A stretch of DNA of 64,000 bases from Xenopus tropicalis (GCF_000004195.4 NC_030679.2:29749712-29813711), one strand, 5' to 3'. Positions 42,783-55,699 are shown, counted from the stretch's first letter. Program-made: numbers and translations. Notes: a model not told the origin generated them from the sequence alone.

Positions 42783-43227
42783 TTAAAGTACTAGTTCACC
42801 TTTATATTAACTAAGTTGTAGAAAGCAATATTATGAAACAATCTGCAATTTTTTTAATTGAATTATTTAGCTTTATATTCAGCAACTCTCTGATTTGGAA
42901 TTTTGGCAGCTACATGGTTGCTAGGGTCCAAATTACCCTAGCAACCAGGTAGTGGTTCAAATGGGAATGGAATATGAATAGGAGATGGTCTGAATAGAAA
43001 AAAAATAGTAAATAAATAGTAAAAAGTAACAATAACAAATTAAATTGTGGCTTTAAAGAGCAATGGTTTCTTGGGTGCCGGGGTCAGTGAACCCCCTTTT
43101 GAAGGATGGAAAGAGTTAGAAATGGAAGGCAAATAATTAAAAAATTATAAGAAATGAAGCAAAGGTTGCCAGGAACAGAACATTCTATTACATACTAAAT
43201 ATTAACTCAAGGTGAACCACCCCTTTA
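42783..43227. mobile_element. MITE with TTAAAG...GGTTCACCTT termini
   Basis: TTAAAGTACTAGTTCACCTT on the left; on the right GGTGAACCACCCCTTTAT, whose complement starts ATAAAGGGGTGGTTCACC. Internal blocks TACATGGTTGCTAGGGTCCA and AATTACCCTAGCAACCAGGT form a further inverted pair. The TTAA at the left edge (TTAT at the right) suits a TTAA-targeting class. Confidence 0.8.
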
Positions 43228-43410
43228 TGTTTTTTATCGGCATCATAAGTTTGTGCCCTCGTTAGTATTATGACACAATCACAAATGACCCCATATAAGA
43301 CTAGAGAGGTATTTACTATGTCATCGAGCAGAATATATGTGTAAATCTATGGGCGATGACCTTGGGTGAAGAACTCTTTAGTGTAAAAGGGCTGCTGCTC
43401 AACATTCCCC

Positions 43411-43916
43411 TTAAAGGACAATGAAAGGTTAATATAAATTAAAAGTAAGTCTAAAGGCATTATTTTTAAGTACTTACTGCATATCTAAATTCCCAGATCC
43501 CTGCTTGCTTCTCTGAGATGTGGTGCTGGCAGCCTACAGCAGTGTGGAGACTACAGTGACATCACTGAAATCTCTCTCCCCTTCCTGTAGGTGCCAGCTG
43601 CAGCCTTCCTATTCTCTAAGCATGTGTGTAACTTGATCCTGTCTCCTGTTCTGAGTTACACATGCCCACCAGCCAATCAGAAGCGGATCTGGCAGAGGGG
43701 AGGGGGAGGGAATGAAACACATGTGCAGTATGAAGCAAGGAGGGAAAGGAAGGGAGAATACCTTTTTAGAGATGGCTGCCTGTTCTAGAAAATGTGAAGT
43801 AAGTGTGACTGAGTAAATATGTGATTAGGTGAGCCAAAAGTGTTGCGTTTTTACTAAACAATAGGAGGACTATTGGGCAGTATGCTTTTTACATTTTGAC
43901 TTGCATTCTCCTTTAA
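43411..43916. mobile_element. TTAA-flanked MITE (Kolobok/T2-like), 506 bp
   Basis: TTAAAGGACAATGAAAGG on the left and CATTCTCCTTTAA on the right, with TTAA at both limits as target duplication. The inside has GGTGCTGGCAGCCTACAGCA, ATTCTCTAAGCATGTGTGTA and CCAGCCAATCAGAAGC. A 65-codon frame at 43591-43788 is inside the element and not a gene. Confidence 0.85.
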
Positions 43917-45165
43917 ATTCCAGCAACCATGTACAAAAAATAAGTTTTGTGCAGTGTGTACATAGTGCCTTGGCCTAAACCACTACTGATTTGTGTGTGT
44001 GCGCATAGGTGTATACAAGTCTATAGGTGTATACAAGTCTAAGCTACAGCTTAGACAGAATACCCACCGGGTTTGACAGATAGAACAAAAAGCTATTGTA
44101 CACAACAAAACCCCAACAGTTATTAAGAAAGCACTGTGCCAATTGCTTGTACATTTTTAAGTCTCCCGAGGAACCCTTCCCACTTGCATCTCCTGCTTAG
44201 GTCTGTCTCCATAATTTTCTAAATTCTGTTCTGTGAGCTTCCCATTGTTCATAAATTACAGCCTTGCAAGACCTTATTAATGGGTTTTTATCGGATTAAG
44301 ACAATATTTAGCAAAATTGCATCTGAAATGAATATGCTGCAAGCCTGTGTAAGACAGGGTTCTGTCACATATCTCATTATCTCCGGCTGAGTCAGCACCA
44401 TGGATGGCATAGAAGAGAGCGCAACGCTCTAATTTGCATTCACTGATGAACTCTCACTGTGTATAGAACTACCTCAGACCATCCGTATCTTACAATGGTT
44501 CACCAGGGTTAAAATAGATGTTTTTTCTGTCCCTTTCTAATAGTCTAAAGTATGGATGTCAAATTCACAAGCTTCTAGCAGCTGTGAGCTAAAATCCCAT
44601 TGCCCAACACTGCTGGGAATAGAGGCTCTCAAGAGCTGAAAGGTTGTTAGTTTAACTTCATTGCTTTAAAGGGACATGCTGCTCTTGAGAAAACAGATGC
44701 ACACAGCACAGATAAATTACAGATATGTCTGATCGTAGGAACGGAGTAATTACCTACCCAGTGTAAGTGCAGCCAAGTTATTTTCTGTAGAGTATCCTAT
44801 AATAGAGTCTGCTTTCCTGAGAGTTGCACTTTGGTATCATTCTTTTTCTGCTGTTTTCTTCCTATTTATAAGAAGTGGTCCAGAAGGAGTTCTTAATCTC
44901 CACAGGAAGATATAGACCAATTGGCTCAATCCATAATAACCACAACAACAATGGTTTCCATTAGATTTCAAGGATGATGTTAATTTAGTTTTGGTTATAG
45001 TGTTAGTATGTTCGTAAGCCAGTAAGCAGTCAGTAGGGGGATCTTGTATGGCCTCTAGCAAGGAGTGAATGAACAAGGCCAATGCTTAGCCTACAGGAAG
45101 TATTAAGTAGAACTCAAGAGGTAAAATAGTTTTTTATTATCAAAATTAACAATGTTCTGTAGACC
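43917..45165. other. No gene seen; 18-bp tandem pair at about 44007
   Basis: ATAGGTGTATACAAGTCT occurs twice in a row at about 44007-44042. The rest is unique-looking. Confidence 0.45.
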
Positions 45166-45687
45166 CTAAAGGAGAACTAAAATAATTAGGCTAAAAATAA
45201 CACCCCTTATGGTTTGGGCTTAAATCACAAGCCACCAAAGCCCTTTAGCAATGATTTGAGCCTCCAAAGAGGTCACCTGTAGCTTCCTGTGTCCTATTCT
45301 GCTAGTTTATACCACGTGTTCTGGACTGCCATCATTTACCTGAGCTTAGCTACTGATCCAAACTATACAGTAAATTAAAAAAAAAAGACAATACATAATT
45401 AGTAATAAGTTCAGATTCATATTACATGGTATCATAGAAAGCAATGCTGTCTGCACTGGAATTAATTCATATGTAGCCATGAAGCATTAAGTTCTATGAC
45501 AGATGTACCTTGGCTTTCTGTAGCCAGGAGCACACCAAGCATGTGTCACTTACACTCAAAAGATGGCTCAACAACATCAAAGATGGGGAACTGCTTGAAG
45601 ACCTTGATAAGGTCTCTGAGCAGGTATTGTGAGTTTAGCCTATACAACATTGCATTTCCAGCCATTAAGGTTTTAGTTCTCCTTTAA
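45166..45687. mobile_element. TTAA-type MITE (CTAAAGGAGAACTAAA termini), 522 bp
   Basis: CTAAAGGAGAACTAAA on the left and TTTTAGTTCTCCTTTAA on the right are inverted matches over about 16 bp. The TTAA target is kept on the right and mutated to CTAA on the left. Interior landmarks: TATGGTTTGGGCTTAAATCA and CTGAGCTTAGCTACTGATCC. Non-coding. Confidence 0.82.
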
Positions 45688-46978
45688 AGTTCTGCCTGAC
45701 TGATATATTCTTTATCTTCCCTTCCTGCACAACATTTTTTAATGTCTAGCAGACCTTTGCTGGTGAGCAGTTACATAGCAGGAGAGTAGGTTACTATTAC
45801 CACCTGCCTAACCTCATATAAACAGTGGCGTAACTAAATGGGGCACATCCTGCGGCCACAGGGGATGGGGCAATGCCCCACGATTCTCCTACCAGGCCTC
45901 CTCTACCCATGATCCCTGTTCTGGACCCTCCTCTTACTTTTAACATCTAGTGCTAATGTGGGGTACTATTCTGGCCAGGTATAATCAAGCTATTAAGAAT
46001 TTATAAACCCTGCACAATGTAATGTAATGGGGACAGAGCGACAAGAACCAAGGATGAAGAATTGCCACGATTGAGAATATAGAATATCATTGGCACATAT
46101 ACTTTGGGTTCCCAATGTTGGGGTTAATAGTAGGTTGGTGTGCCTCCTTAGCTGTGGTCATTAGGATCTAGACTTTAGTTACTAAGGACATAAGTCCTCT
46201 AAAATATGTGGCAGAAGGATGCTGCCAAATGACTCCTGCTGTACCATATAACACAGCTAAATAGTGAGTTTAACTTGGAGGATAAAAAGAACAGATCATA
46301 AAAAGATGATGAGCCGAACAAAAGAAAAGGCTTTTATTCTTTGGGTACAGGTTTTCCTATAAACAAACAGAACTAGTCATGTTTTTTTTTCCCTAAAGAG
46401 AGGACAAGTCCAAATCACTAGTTAACCCCTTCGACATGTCACAGCTATCAGCTTACTTCAGCGCTTGAAGGTATTGCACTTTTAATGTCTTTTTCAATAA
46501 AGAATTCCCTTTAATCTGACTGTGAAGCAGATTAAAAAGCACCGAGAGAAATGGAGAGAAAAAGGTGAGAGGACTTGAAAGCGCAGTATAATGTCACATC
46601 CCTGGGAGCTCAGACATATTGGAACCTTGATCTGATGGTTCCACTTCACACTTTTCCCTCCCAAGACCAACAGCATCAGTCTCCATAGCAACACAGTTTT
46701 GACAGCAATAAGTGAGGCCCCATAAGATAATATCTAATTGACCATGGCCTTTTACCAAGTTGCAAACACTCTAACACCTCTTTATAATCCCTCGGCCTTC
46801 TTCACAAGGTCATCACTAGTGTCCCTTCTGAGGGAGCTCTAAGGATTAGGAATAAGATTCTAGAACATTCCAGCCTTTGATGCTTTATGACAGGAGCTAC
46901 ATGACTCACATTCAGTTTAACTATTTCCACTTACAGATTAGGCCATAAGATCAAATAAACATACTACAGGCAGTTACT
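45688..46978. other. No gene; MITE end trace at about 45829; possible conserved noncoding stretch
   Basis: CAGTGGCGTAACTAAATGGG near 45826 resembles a known MITE start in vertebrates, but no matching right end was found. 46480-46720 is repeat-free with balanced composition (GACTGTGAAGCAGATTAAAA) and may be a conserved noncoding element; this is impression only. Confidence 0.35.
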
Positions 46979-47270
46979 TAAAGGGGAACTATTGGGAAAA
47001 TAAAAATGTCATATATGCTTTCTTAATAATGTCAATTAAAAATGTAAAAAATCTGTACTGGTTGAGAATTAACTTGATTATTTCAGAATCTCCCTCTCTC
47101 AGCAATCTGTTTCTCTTCAATATCTCTTAATGCAAAAGTCAGATTTTGATTACCAGGTCTAATACCTCTTTTTGGGGGGGGCGGGGGGGGGCTCGATAGG
47201 CCTTGAAATACATCTGAGCTATCTCTTTGAAATTACCGACTCCGGCATAAGTCCTTCATGTAGAGGGAGA
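46979..47270 (+). mobile_element. TTAA-type MITE, left part
   Basis: TTAAAGGGGAACTATTGGGA then AAATAAAAATGTC is a terminus of the TTAA group. The right terminus is absent; a G-rich run lies at about 47173-47191 and another MITE starts at 47279. Confidence 0.6.
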
Positions 47271-47278
47271 GAATTTAG

Positions 47279-47955
47279 GGTTGATTCACTAAAGTGCGAT
47301 AAGTTATATTGCACTTTTTTTGCGTTAAAATTGACGCAAAAAAAGCGTGATTCGCTAAAGTATTATTGAATGCGTTGAGTCGCATATCGCGTGCATTAAT
47401 TTACATGCAACTGCATGCATTAATTTTACCGCATTGCGTTAATTAGCGCGCAGAAATAATACTAACGCATGATTCACAAACACTTAGACGCTCTAAATAT
47501 CGCATTTGTTTGTGCGAAAATTAACACCTACTTGAAGCAGGCGGTAATTATAGAAAAGTACAGTTCATGAGCTTTTGGCAACACAATAAGGACTTTGCAG
47601 TGGGATTTATTCAAGTCTGTGTTGGCCCTAGAGTGATGCAGCCGCCAGTTTGCAGGGAAATGGTCATTTTCATAAAAGTAGTTTTACGAAAGTAATGGCG
47701 TGTATGGCTAATATGGCGTGCATTTTTTTGCATGCGGCGACTATTTGTGCGCGATGCGTTGATTAGGGCTCGTTCCGTCAAATACTGCACGAAAATAGTC
47801 TTCGCGACTTAAATAACGCAAGCAGCATCGCGTCGAAATTAACGCAAATATACTTTTAGTGAATCGTGCATTAAAACGCAAAAAATTAGACGCAATAAAA
47901 ATTTTAACACGTGCTATAAATAGCGCATGTTTTAACGCACTTTAGTGAATCAACC
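47279..47955. mobile_element. 677-bp MITE with GGTTGATTCACTAAAGTGCG termini
   Basis: Left GGTTGATTCACTAAAGTGCG; right CGCACTTTAGTGAATCAACC is its exact complement (20 bp). The inner parts repeat GCGTTAAAATTGACGCAAAA and TTTAGTGAATCGTGC, and many blocks contain GCGTTAA or CGCATT. Clear target duplications were not seen. Non-coding. Confidence 0.88.
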
Positions 47956-48113
47956 GTTTTGTGTCTGAATCAGTTAATTTGAATGAGTAAGTATAAATAC
48001 ATCTTCAAGGCAAAGGCAACCCTACCTCTAAGGTAATTGTGCCTATGGTAACATTTTGCAAGTAACAATAAATTCAAATTATACCTTAACACGGGCACAA
48101 GATGTGTGTATGT

Positions 48114-48177
48114 TCGATTGATCGATCCCTGCCCGACTCCTTCCTATACAGAAGGAAGGCTAGGATCGATCAATCGA
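48114..48177. other. Compact 64-nt hairpin
   Basis: TCGATTGATCGATCC at 48114-48128 and GGATCGATCAATCGA at 48163-48177 are exact complements (15 bp). An inner pair CCTTCCT/AGGAAGG encloses ATACAGA. The stem-loop is the size of a small RNA precursor, but it could equally be the centre of a decayed palindromic MITE. Confidence 0.6.
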
Positions 48178-48659
48178 TCGTCGCATAGTGGATTCTACCC
48201 TGCATCACGGTATCGCCCTATTTCAAATGACTGGAAGCCAAGTTTTAGCAGGTATTTTCTAATAAAGCATTCCAAATAATAAATGGATTGCAGGATAGGG
48301 CAATTATTGGGGCAGGGTAGAATAGATTTTGTGCTGAAAATTTTTTAGTGTTACTTTTCCTTTAATGGTGAAGTAATGTATTTACCGGATGCTCATTGGT
48401 AGGTATAAAGTATAGAGCTCTCTCTCTTATATATAGAGTTTTATCATATTTTTGCTCTTGTCACTGCAGTGTCACTAACATTTTCAGAGTGGGGAAATTT
48501 ACGAAATCATATGCTTTGGAGTAAATGGGCATTTTATCACTGTGTTTTTTCTTGCGTCCAATGCATTGGAGTCAATTGGAGTGTTTTTTTTAAAAAAATT
48601 CTCAGGCCAAATGCAGTGGTCGATGGGTGTTTTTTACAATACACAACAATTTAGCAGTG
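48178..48659. other. No gene seen
   Basis: AT-rich; a TA/TC run near 48418-48435. Its end overlaps the first of the TGCATTGGAGTCAATT blocks described at 48550. Confidence 0.4.
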
Positions 48660-48838
48660 AAATAGCAAATTTGTGAAACTGCAAAAAAATTGGCAAAACG
48701 CAGGTACCGCGCAACTTTTTGACATGCATGTCAGCGTCTTTTTTGACGGGACTGCACCTTTTTTGATACGATCTTTACATTTTTCACCGCACAATTTTGA
48801 AGAAATGCAGAGTTTTCTTGTGAATCCACGCTCATCCC
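48660..48838 (-). mobile_element. GTGATGAGCGAAT MITE, one half
   Basis: It ends TCCACGCTCATCCCTA, a worn terminus. Upstream are TTTTTTGACGGGACTGCACC and TTTTTTGATACG, the family's GACNNGACTGCACC core. The opposite terminus was not found. Confidence 0.55.
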
Positions 48839-48967
48839 TATATATTAGATATACACCCTCCACTTAAACTTTATACTCTGTACAAGGCCACAACTGCGTC
48901 AATTATGCAATTATTCAACTTTATTGTAAGGTATATAAGAAGTCAGAAGACCAAAAACCACACATTA

Positions 48968-49030
48968 AGGGGCCCATCTACCAAACAATTTTGAGATAAT
49001 TTCGTATTTTTTCTATTTTTTTTTTTTCAC
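48968..49030 (+). mobile_element. Terminus of a TTTACTAAC-type MITE
   Basis: AAGGGGCCCATCTACCAAAC followed by TTTCGTATTTTTTC resembles the left end of the Harbinger-like copies; no matching right end was found. Confidence 0.35.
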
Positions 49031-49910
49031 ATAAGAAAAGGTTTCAGTTCAAACTTAGGATCCATACCTTTCAGAATCACTGTGTCCAACTTAAATATCC
49101 ATTTGGACTCTAACCTCAATCATGTAATTGTAAGATTTCCTTAAGTTTTTCATCAACCTTATCTATCCCAAAAATACAAAATGTCATCTGCTTTCCTTCA
49201 TGTTCATTCTCAAAGTGTTTATATAAAGCATTATCATCTTTAGTTTAAATTATGGGTCGTTTTTCTTAGGTCAAATGCATTGAAGTCAATGCCGTGTTTT
49301 CTTACTGCTAAGGTTATATAGATATATATTAATTAAACTGCATATAGTATACTAAAGAATCATAAAATTCTAGTAGCATGATATTACCTAAACTGTGTAT
49401 TTGGGGAAAATCAGTATTAACTGAACCATCACAGGGTCCACAAAATAATGTCACTTAAAATGTCATTCAAAGTTAAGCAAATAACTTTGTTTGAATTAAC
49501 TATTGATTTAAGGAGTACTGCTCACAAACCTGTAATTAGGACAAAAGGCAAAGTAAGGCATTACGTGTCATGGGACGACCACACGTGCTTAAATCTGATT
49601 GGTAATCTAACAGGACCACCTTATGTTTTATTTCAACATATCAATTAATATAAATAAAGGTCTGCCCACTAATCCAGTAGGACAGAACAACTAGGCTTTT
49701 TGTCTGCGTCTGTTCTCTTGCATGAAAAGCATTTTATCCTACAGCTGACAATCCTTTTGCTGCACTAAATCTAGATTCCTTATTTTTGGACTTAACATTA
49801 CACACTTTCTTGTCCCAAATGCATTGAAGTCAATAGGCATTTCTTCTCAAAAATGCCTCGAAGCCGACGTGTATTTTTTTCTCACACCAAGTGCATTGAA
49901 GTCAAAGGGC

Positions 49911-51238
49911 ATTTTTTCTCACTATTTTTTCCACTCTTGACATTTAAAGAGCCCCAACGCATGAAGTTAGCTAAAAATACTTTATATCAACAGGGTTTTT
50001 CTTTAAAGCCCGTTGAATCTCTGGGATCTAGAACAAAAAAAAAATGTGTTTATGATCTTTTATACATTATAATACATAAGTTTACCAACTACCCTTCTAT
50101 AATAAAAAATCTTTGCTATGTTACACAAACCATTGCAGACTGTACTAATTACTAATTACCCATACTGCATGTGGAATTATATGTATCTGGAATGAATGTG
50201 ATGAAGTATCAAATCAATTACTCGACAATGCCAGGTATTTAGGGGTATTGTTGTGTAACAAAATAACTGATCTCTTGACTTGATATGCAAAGATGAAAAT
50301 GTATTGCCTGAATTGCTTTCTAAGCTCAGCATTCCTATGGATAATTACTGTTGAAATCTAGGAAAGTGTATTCCCAGGTGCAACGGGCCTGAATTCCTGG
50401 CACACATACAACTGTCATTCCGACGTGCTGAGTAGGGGTGACAAGAACACAAAAGAGATGGAGCGGGTTTGTGAATGGAACTTTTCAGTTCCCTGACAAC
50501 TAGAAACTGCCGGACAATGCAGAAATTGCACTAGATGTAATGTTGTTCCTTTGGTAAAATTGTTGCCAAGAAAAACATGTGAATTTGTTTCAAATACAGT
50601 TATCTGCTCCTTTTCAACTTTAGCAAATCTCATTGTGCCTTTGAAAATTGTACCCGTAGGCTTTGTGTATTGCAAAAAAAAAATGGGACAGAAAGATTTA
50701 TTAAAAGTCTCTTTCATTGTGGTACAATAAGAAAAGAAAAAAAAAACTGACATGACAATATGGAAAGACTGTTAACTCATCCCTTACTTGCCTCCAAGAA
50801 TTCTTTAGAAAAATTCCCTGATCTTATTCCTCATAGCAGCCAAGAAAATATCCAACCTGAGTTATGCACTTTGATAGAGCAACTCCATTGTGTATGCTGA
50901 ATACTCTGTCTACAAATCAGTGTTAGGGAGAGACAACAAAAGCCTGAATGCTAGCACAAAATCCATCTAGGAACAATAACATATATATTGGGCCAAGGTT
51001 ATCTATTATAGATATATGGCTGCAAGCAAGGTGCATGTTTCTCTTCTTTCAAAACACTTCTGTGATTCTTTACATTGTTACGGCAGTTATTCTATTGGAT
51101 TCTGATAGATTTTTATGGTACTTACAATAAGTTGGAAGTTTCTAGAAAGCTCTGACTATAAAACATAAAGATTAAAATAACCCACCCCAAACATTCATTT
51201 GCTCGACCCCAAAGGCATCCTTAGTCAAGAGTCAAGAT
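49911..51238. other. No gene seen
   Basis: Frames of 100-112 codons at 49.85-50.15 kb (plus) and 50.4-50.75 kb (minus) have no splice, domain or repeat support. 50410-50680 is repeat-free and somewhat balanced in composition. Confidence 0.4.
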
Positions 51239-51545
51239 CAGGGGTCCCTAACCTTTCTTACTTGTGAGCCACAGTCAAATGTAAAAAGACTCGGAGAGCA
51301 ACACAAGCAGCATAAAAGTTCATGGAGGTGCCAAATAAGGGCTAAGATTGGCTATTAGGCAGCCTTTATGCACAGTATCAGCTTACGGGAGGCTTTATTT
51401 GGTAGGAAATCTTGTTTTTATTCAACCAAAACTTGCACCCAAGTCAGGAATTCAAAAATAACTCCCTGGTTTGGGGGCACTGAGAGCAACATCCAAGGGG
51501 TTGGTGAGCAATATGTTGCCCCCGAGCCACTGGTTGGGCATCACT
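51239..51545 (-). mobile_element. hAT MITE (CAGTGATCCCCAACC type), reverse copy
   Basis: CAGGGGTCCCTAACCTTTCT on the left and CCACTGGTTGGGCATCACT on the right. The middle is collinear in reverse with 40651-40950. The ends are slightly altered and a clean 8-bp duplication is not visible. Confidence 0.9.
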
Positions 51546-52582
51546 AGATAATGCATGTTTATCGCTAAGCTTTGAGTTGCTACTGCTGGAAGGCCTGCTA
51601 GGGAGCATAATAATATAACATGCATTAGGAGAAACTGTGAGAAGGTGCAAGAGAAACATGGCCAATAATTAAGAACTGAGATTAAAGTTTTAATGTAAAA
51701 AACAAGTGCAGTGAATGCTGCAAAGTGCAAAAACAGAAAACAAACAAATATTGAAAATTGGTGCAGGTCTCATGCTACAAAATAGAACACAGAGATTTGT
51801 GTCCCTACCCATTAATACATGTCTGCATTCGACCACACTGTATTTGTGAGAGGCAGCCAGGGGTGATACATAATGGTTCTTCTTGCTGCCCCTTAACTGC
51901 CCCTAACTTGCACATCATTCAGATGCATAAGTAATGGAGTCACAAACTAACCTTTTGCCCTTTAGCAGAAGATAAGGACAGGGCTACCTTGCACCAATAG
52001 GCACTGCATTCTGCACTAAGCGCCAGCATTTCAATATGGCACTTGGTGCAGGGTGCAGCCAGACCCTGGATACAAGTGTTTTCATTATGAGCACTAAGGG
52101 GTGTGCATTTGTACCCTTAGCGCTCTTGCACTTGCATTCAAAGACTCTGTCAATGACCCATTATATACATTGCATTTATAACACTGTGATATTGTTGCAT
52201 TGCATTTTGCTACTGGAATAACAGATGTTGCCTCTGTAGGACTGGTCTATTGTGGCTCATACAGCTTTAGATCAGGAACAGATTTGTATTTTGCAAAACA
52301 CAAAGGATGGCACTGTTTTTAAATGGCAATTGATAAGTAAATCATACAGGGATTTATCCACTGCTTAGCATGCCGAGTTGTCCCCAGTGTACTGTACGAT
52401 ATGCAAGAATGGGTCCATTGCTAAGTATAATATGTAGGATGTCCCTTGTGTTCTGTACAATGTGCATAGCCGCATCCATTACAAATCATGTTATGCTAAG
52501 TTGCATCCAGTGCTATCCTATAAGAACTGCATAGTAAGTCTACTATGTTCATCTGTCTCCTTTACAACATAATATGTATGTA
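51546..52582. other. No gene seen
   Basis: Unique-looking; no supported feature. Confidence 0.45.
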
Positions 52583-52735
52583 GTGATGAGCTACTTTTTT
52601 CACCGGGCATGGATTCAAGACAAAATTCCTCATTTCACCAGTGGCAATTTTTTTTGCATCAAAAATTTGGTACAACAAAAAATTTGGCAAGGAAAAATGC
52701 CCATTGACTTTAATGTATTTGGAGTGAAGTAAAAA
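52583..52735 (+). mobile_element. GTGATGAGCGAAT MITE, left half
   Basis: TA-GTGATGAGCTACTTTTTTCA, CCGGGCATGGATTCAAGACA and CATTTCACCAGTGGCAATTT, then TGCCCATTGACTTTAATGTA. No right terminus. Confidence 0.65.
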
Positions 52736-55183
52736 GTGCTGCATGTAACGTTTGATCATATGGGTTCAAGAGCAGGGTATAGAGGGTGGAATTCCATAAT
52801 GCCATAAGAAGTATTTGAAGTAAAATGAATAAGATGGAGGAGCCGGCAGAGGTCTGGTTTCGATCCAGTAGTCCAATAAAGTAGATATATGCCATCAAAT
52901 ACCAAGGTTGCCATGGCTTGAGCATCAACACAAAGTTGGGTTATACTCTAGATGGCAGCATACGTCAATATGCAGTGACAGAGGATACAGTGTAACTAAA
53001 GCATTTATTCAATCATATTGCCACTACAATAATGTGGCGCTCATTAACTAACATGCAGTAACAGTGACCAATCAGACATGTGCTATCAATTTAACCACAC
53101 TAGAGCTAAATGTTTGTTGATTGCCTTGTCTATGGAACCAATGCAAAGTTGCACCTAAAGTTGTAAAAGCAGTTATATTTCCGTTCCTTGGAAATACACG
53201 TGTGGCAAAGGGTGGAAAAAGTACTTAAAATGAAGAATGAATGTAAAATTGTCTTTTTTTACAAATGATCTCTGCACTTCAGAACTTATTGCCTACCACC
53301 AGTAAGAGAGCAGTGGTTCCCAATATAAAATACTTGTATTCTGTGTGCACAGTAATATATTACACATTTTTCCCCTTATTTTCTAGCTGAAATATTTTGG
53401 AATGCCTTTTTGACCAAAGTGCCAGAGATTACCAAAATGCGATCTATAAAATACAAACAGGCTTGTGTTGAGCTAAATCTTAAAATAGACTCTGGTTCCC
53501 TTGTCGCACAAAGGGCAGATTCATATTGCATTCTTATGAAAATTGGCCAGATAAGGCTGGGAGAGAACACTGTGATATTTTTGTGACTTCTCCCTGAAGG
53601 AGCTAGCAAGTTACAAGAATTCCTTCCCTTTGAAATCAGCGTGTGGCAGTGACCAAAACTGGAAGTCTGTCTTTTGTAATGAAAGGACGAGCCGAGCCTG
53701 GGAATCTGATGTACAATAGAGCCTTCAGAACCCCATGAGGTATCAATGTCCCATTCATAGCATGCAAACAGAGCAAAGGGGTGTATATGTCATCTTGATT
53801 AGAGACAGAATGCAGTTAGGTTTGTACACTGCTCTATATCACCAGTAATCTCCATGACCTTTCTTATTAATAGCATTACAGGCTCGGCTTATGGACAGGG
53901 CACCACGACTTGCACAATGGAAGCCTATATGTACACATGTAGTTTGTGGGCGGCAAAGCAGAGAAGCTCATTTCTAACACATCAGATTCAGTCTTTATTT
54001 AACAATAAAGGAAATAAGGAAATAAAACAAATTGTTGCATTAAAGATCTTGACACAGGAGATACATTGCAAATGGATTTCTTGGCTTTATGCTTCTGATA
54101 TTCATATTTAATGTTGCCTTCAACCTTAGGTAATACAAACGCAGGCTTTCTTGTTTCTTTATGTTCTAAACTAAAAGCTCGGTTTTGGAACCTGTCACAA
54201 TCCATTCTCATTTCTTTCCTACAAATTGAACTAAACGTTCTACCCCTGAATATTTAACCTGCATTTTAGAGTTGATGCTCAACTGAGGTGCCTGGGGCAC
54301 TGAGAGATAAGGGGATTATTGTAACAGTCACAAGCTGTAATTTCTCATGCTTTTAACCAGTAGTGCTAATGGAAGAACCCAGCACCTCCTGCCTTTGTAA
54401 AACTGTATGCACTATATTATCAATGATGGCATCAGCGTAATAAGGGAAGCAATATGCTAAGCTACCACCCTGCATTCAAACTGCCAAACACCTGGCTGAT
54501 CATAGTTATTATTTTATTAGCCATCATTGTAAGCATTTGTAACATAGGGCCTATATTATGTAGTAATTACACTGGCTATTAGTCACATTGTTGGGTAGTA
54601 CAGGCAGAGCCTTGCCCCTTGTGTATTATGCCTATCCATGTGCAAGTCTGAATTGGCCACTCTTGCCTTTACAGCCAGTGGACAATGCATGGGGCACCCC
54701 CTGAGGCTCTAATGCAGTCCAGGTCTGCACTGCCTGTTTGATGATCCATTTATTGGTCTAAGTTCCAAGCTTTTGGACCATCCTGATTAGACGCATCTGG
54801 CTAGGAAAAGGTGATCTTACAGCAATTACATTAAAGCACGGGTCAGGTGCTAGGCGTTCACCAAAGACCATCAAGAAGAATTAGGATTATTATAAATCTC
54901 CAGTGCTTAGTTTAGATGCTTTTGATTTGATTTTAGTCAAAATGCCTGCATGGGAGTTCTGAGAGCAGTAAGTCTAACGGAATGAAATAAAATCTGTCCA
55001 TTCTTGGTGGTCAAAGTGTGCATCAACGGTTGCAGAAATCAGTAAGACTCAGATCCTACTGATCTTCTCTTTGATGTAGCATGCTTGTTTGGGTCTAGAC
55101 AAATGGAACAATGCTGTCTGTACCTCTATATGGATGATCTAAATACACAATATATGGTCAGATAGTCCTAAGATTGGCAAGTA
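52736..55183. other. No gene seen
   Basis: The longest stretch with no element I recognise. Frames at 53.4-54.2 kb on both strands are short and lack supporting signals. If the window lies in a large gene this would be intron. Confidence 0.45.
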
Positions 55184-55393
55184 GTGATGGACGAAATAAT
55201 TCGGCAGGCATGGATTTGCGGAGAATTCCCGCATTTTGCCATTGGCGGATTATTTTGCCAAAATGAGCAAAAAATTGTCGCCCCTGTGAAAAAAATAGTT
55301 GTGGGCCATTTTTGCTGTTTCTCGATTTTTCCCCATTTCACAAAGATTTGCAAATTTTTCAGCGAAGCAAAATGGGACAGATTTGCTCATCTC
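55184..55393. mobile_element. GTGATGAGCGAAT MITE, short copy with both ends
   Basis: GTGATGGACGAAATAATTCG and GGCAGGCATGGATTTGCGGA at the left; GGGACAGATTTGCTCATCTC at the right; TA on both sides. 210 bp, with most of the core deleted. Confidence 0.82.
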
Positions 55394-55699
55394 TATTGAC
55401 GAGTATATGGCCCTCGTTATACATGTATCACAAAGTGAAGAATGCGGTTGTCAACTCTTTGGGGATGCACCCTGCCATGACTTGGTGGGAAAAAAGCTAT
55501 ATCAGTACTACAAATGCACAATTATATTATTATTATATATACAAAAAGTGAAAATAAATTATTAGAATTATTGTAAAATCAAAGCACAGCTGCAAAATAT
55601 ACTACATACATATATACTACTACATAGTACTAAAGCAAATGTTATTCCAACAGAAAGTCCACTTTATACAGTATGTTAAAGTAAAACACATACATAAAA
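55394..55699. other. No gene seen
   Basis: AT-rich with short ATT and TA runs. Confidence 0.45.

Larger units (their letters stand above)
48550..49910. repeat. Dispersed TGCATTGAAGTCAATG blocks
   Basis: TGCATTGGAGTCAATTGGAG at about 48559, TGCATTGAAGTCAATGCCG at about 49276, TGCATTGAAGTCAATAGGCA at about 49821 and TGCATTGAAGTCAAAGGGCA at about 49893 are near-identical 20-mers. Each is followed by a T-rich TTTTTTCTCA-like run. An inverse copy GCCCATTGACTTTAATG lies at about 52700 inside a MITE. They look like scattered cores of one worn MITE family. Confidence 0.6.
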
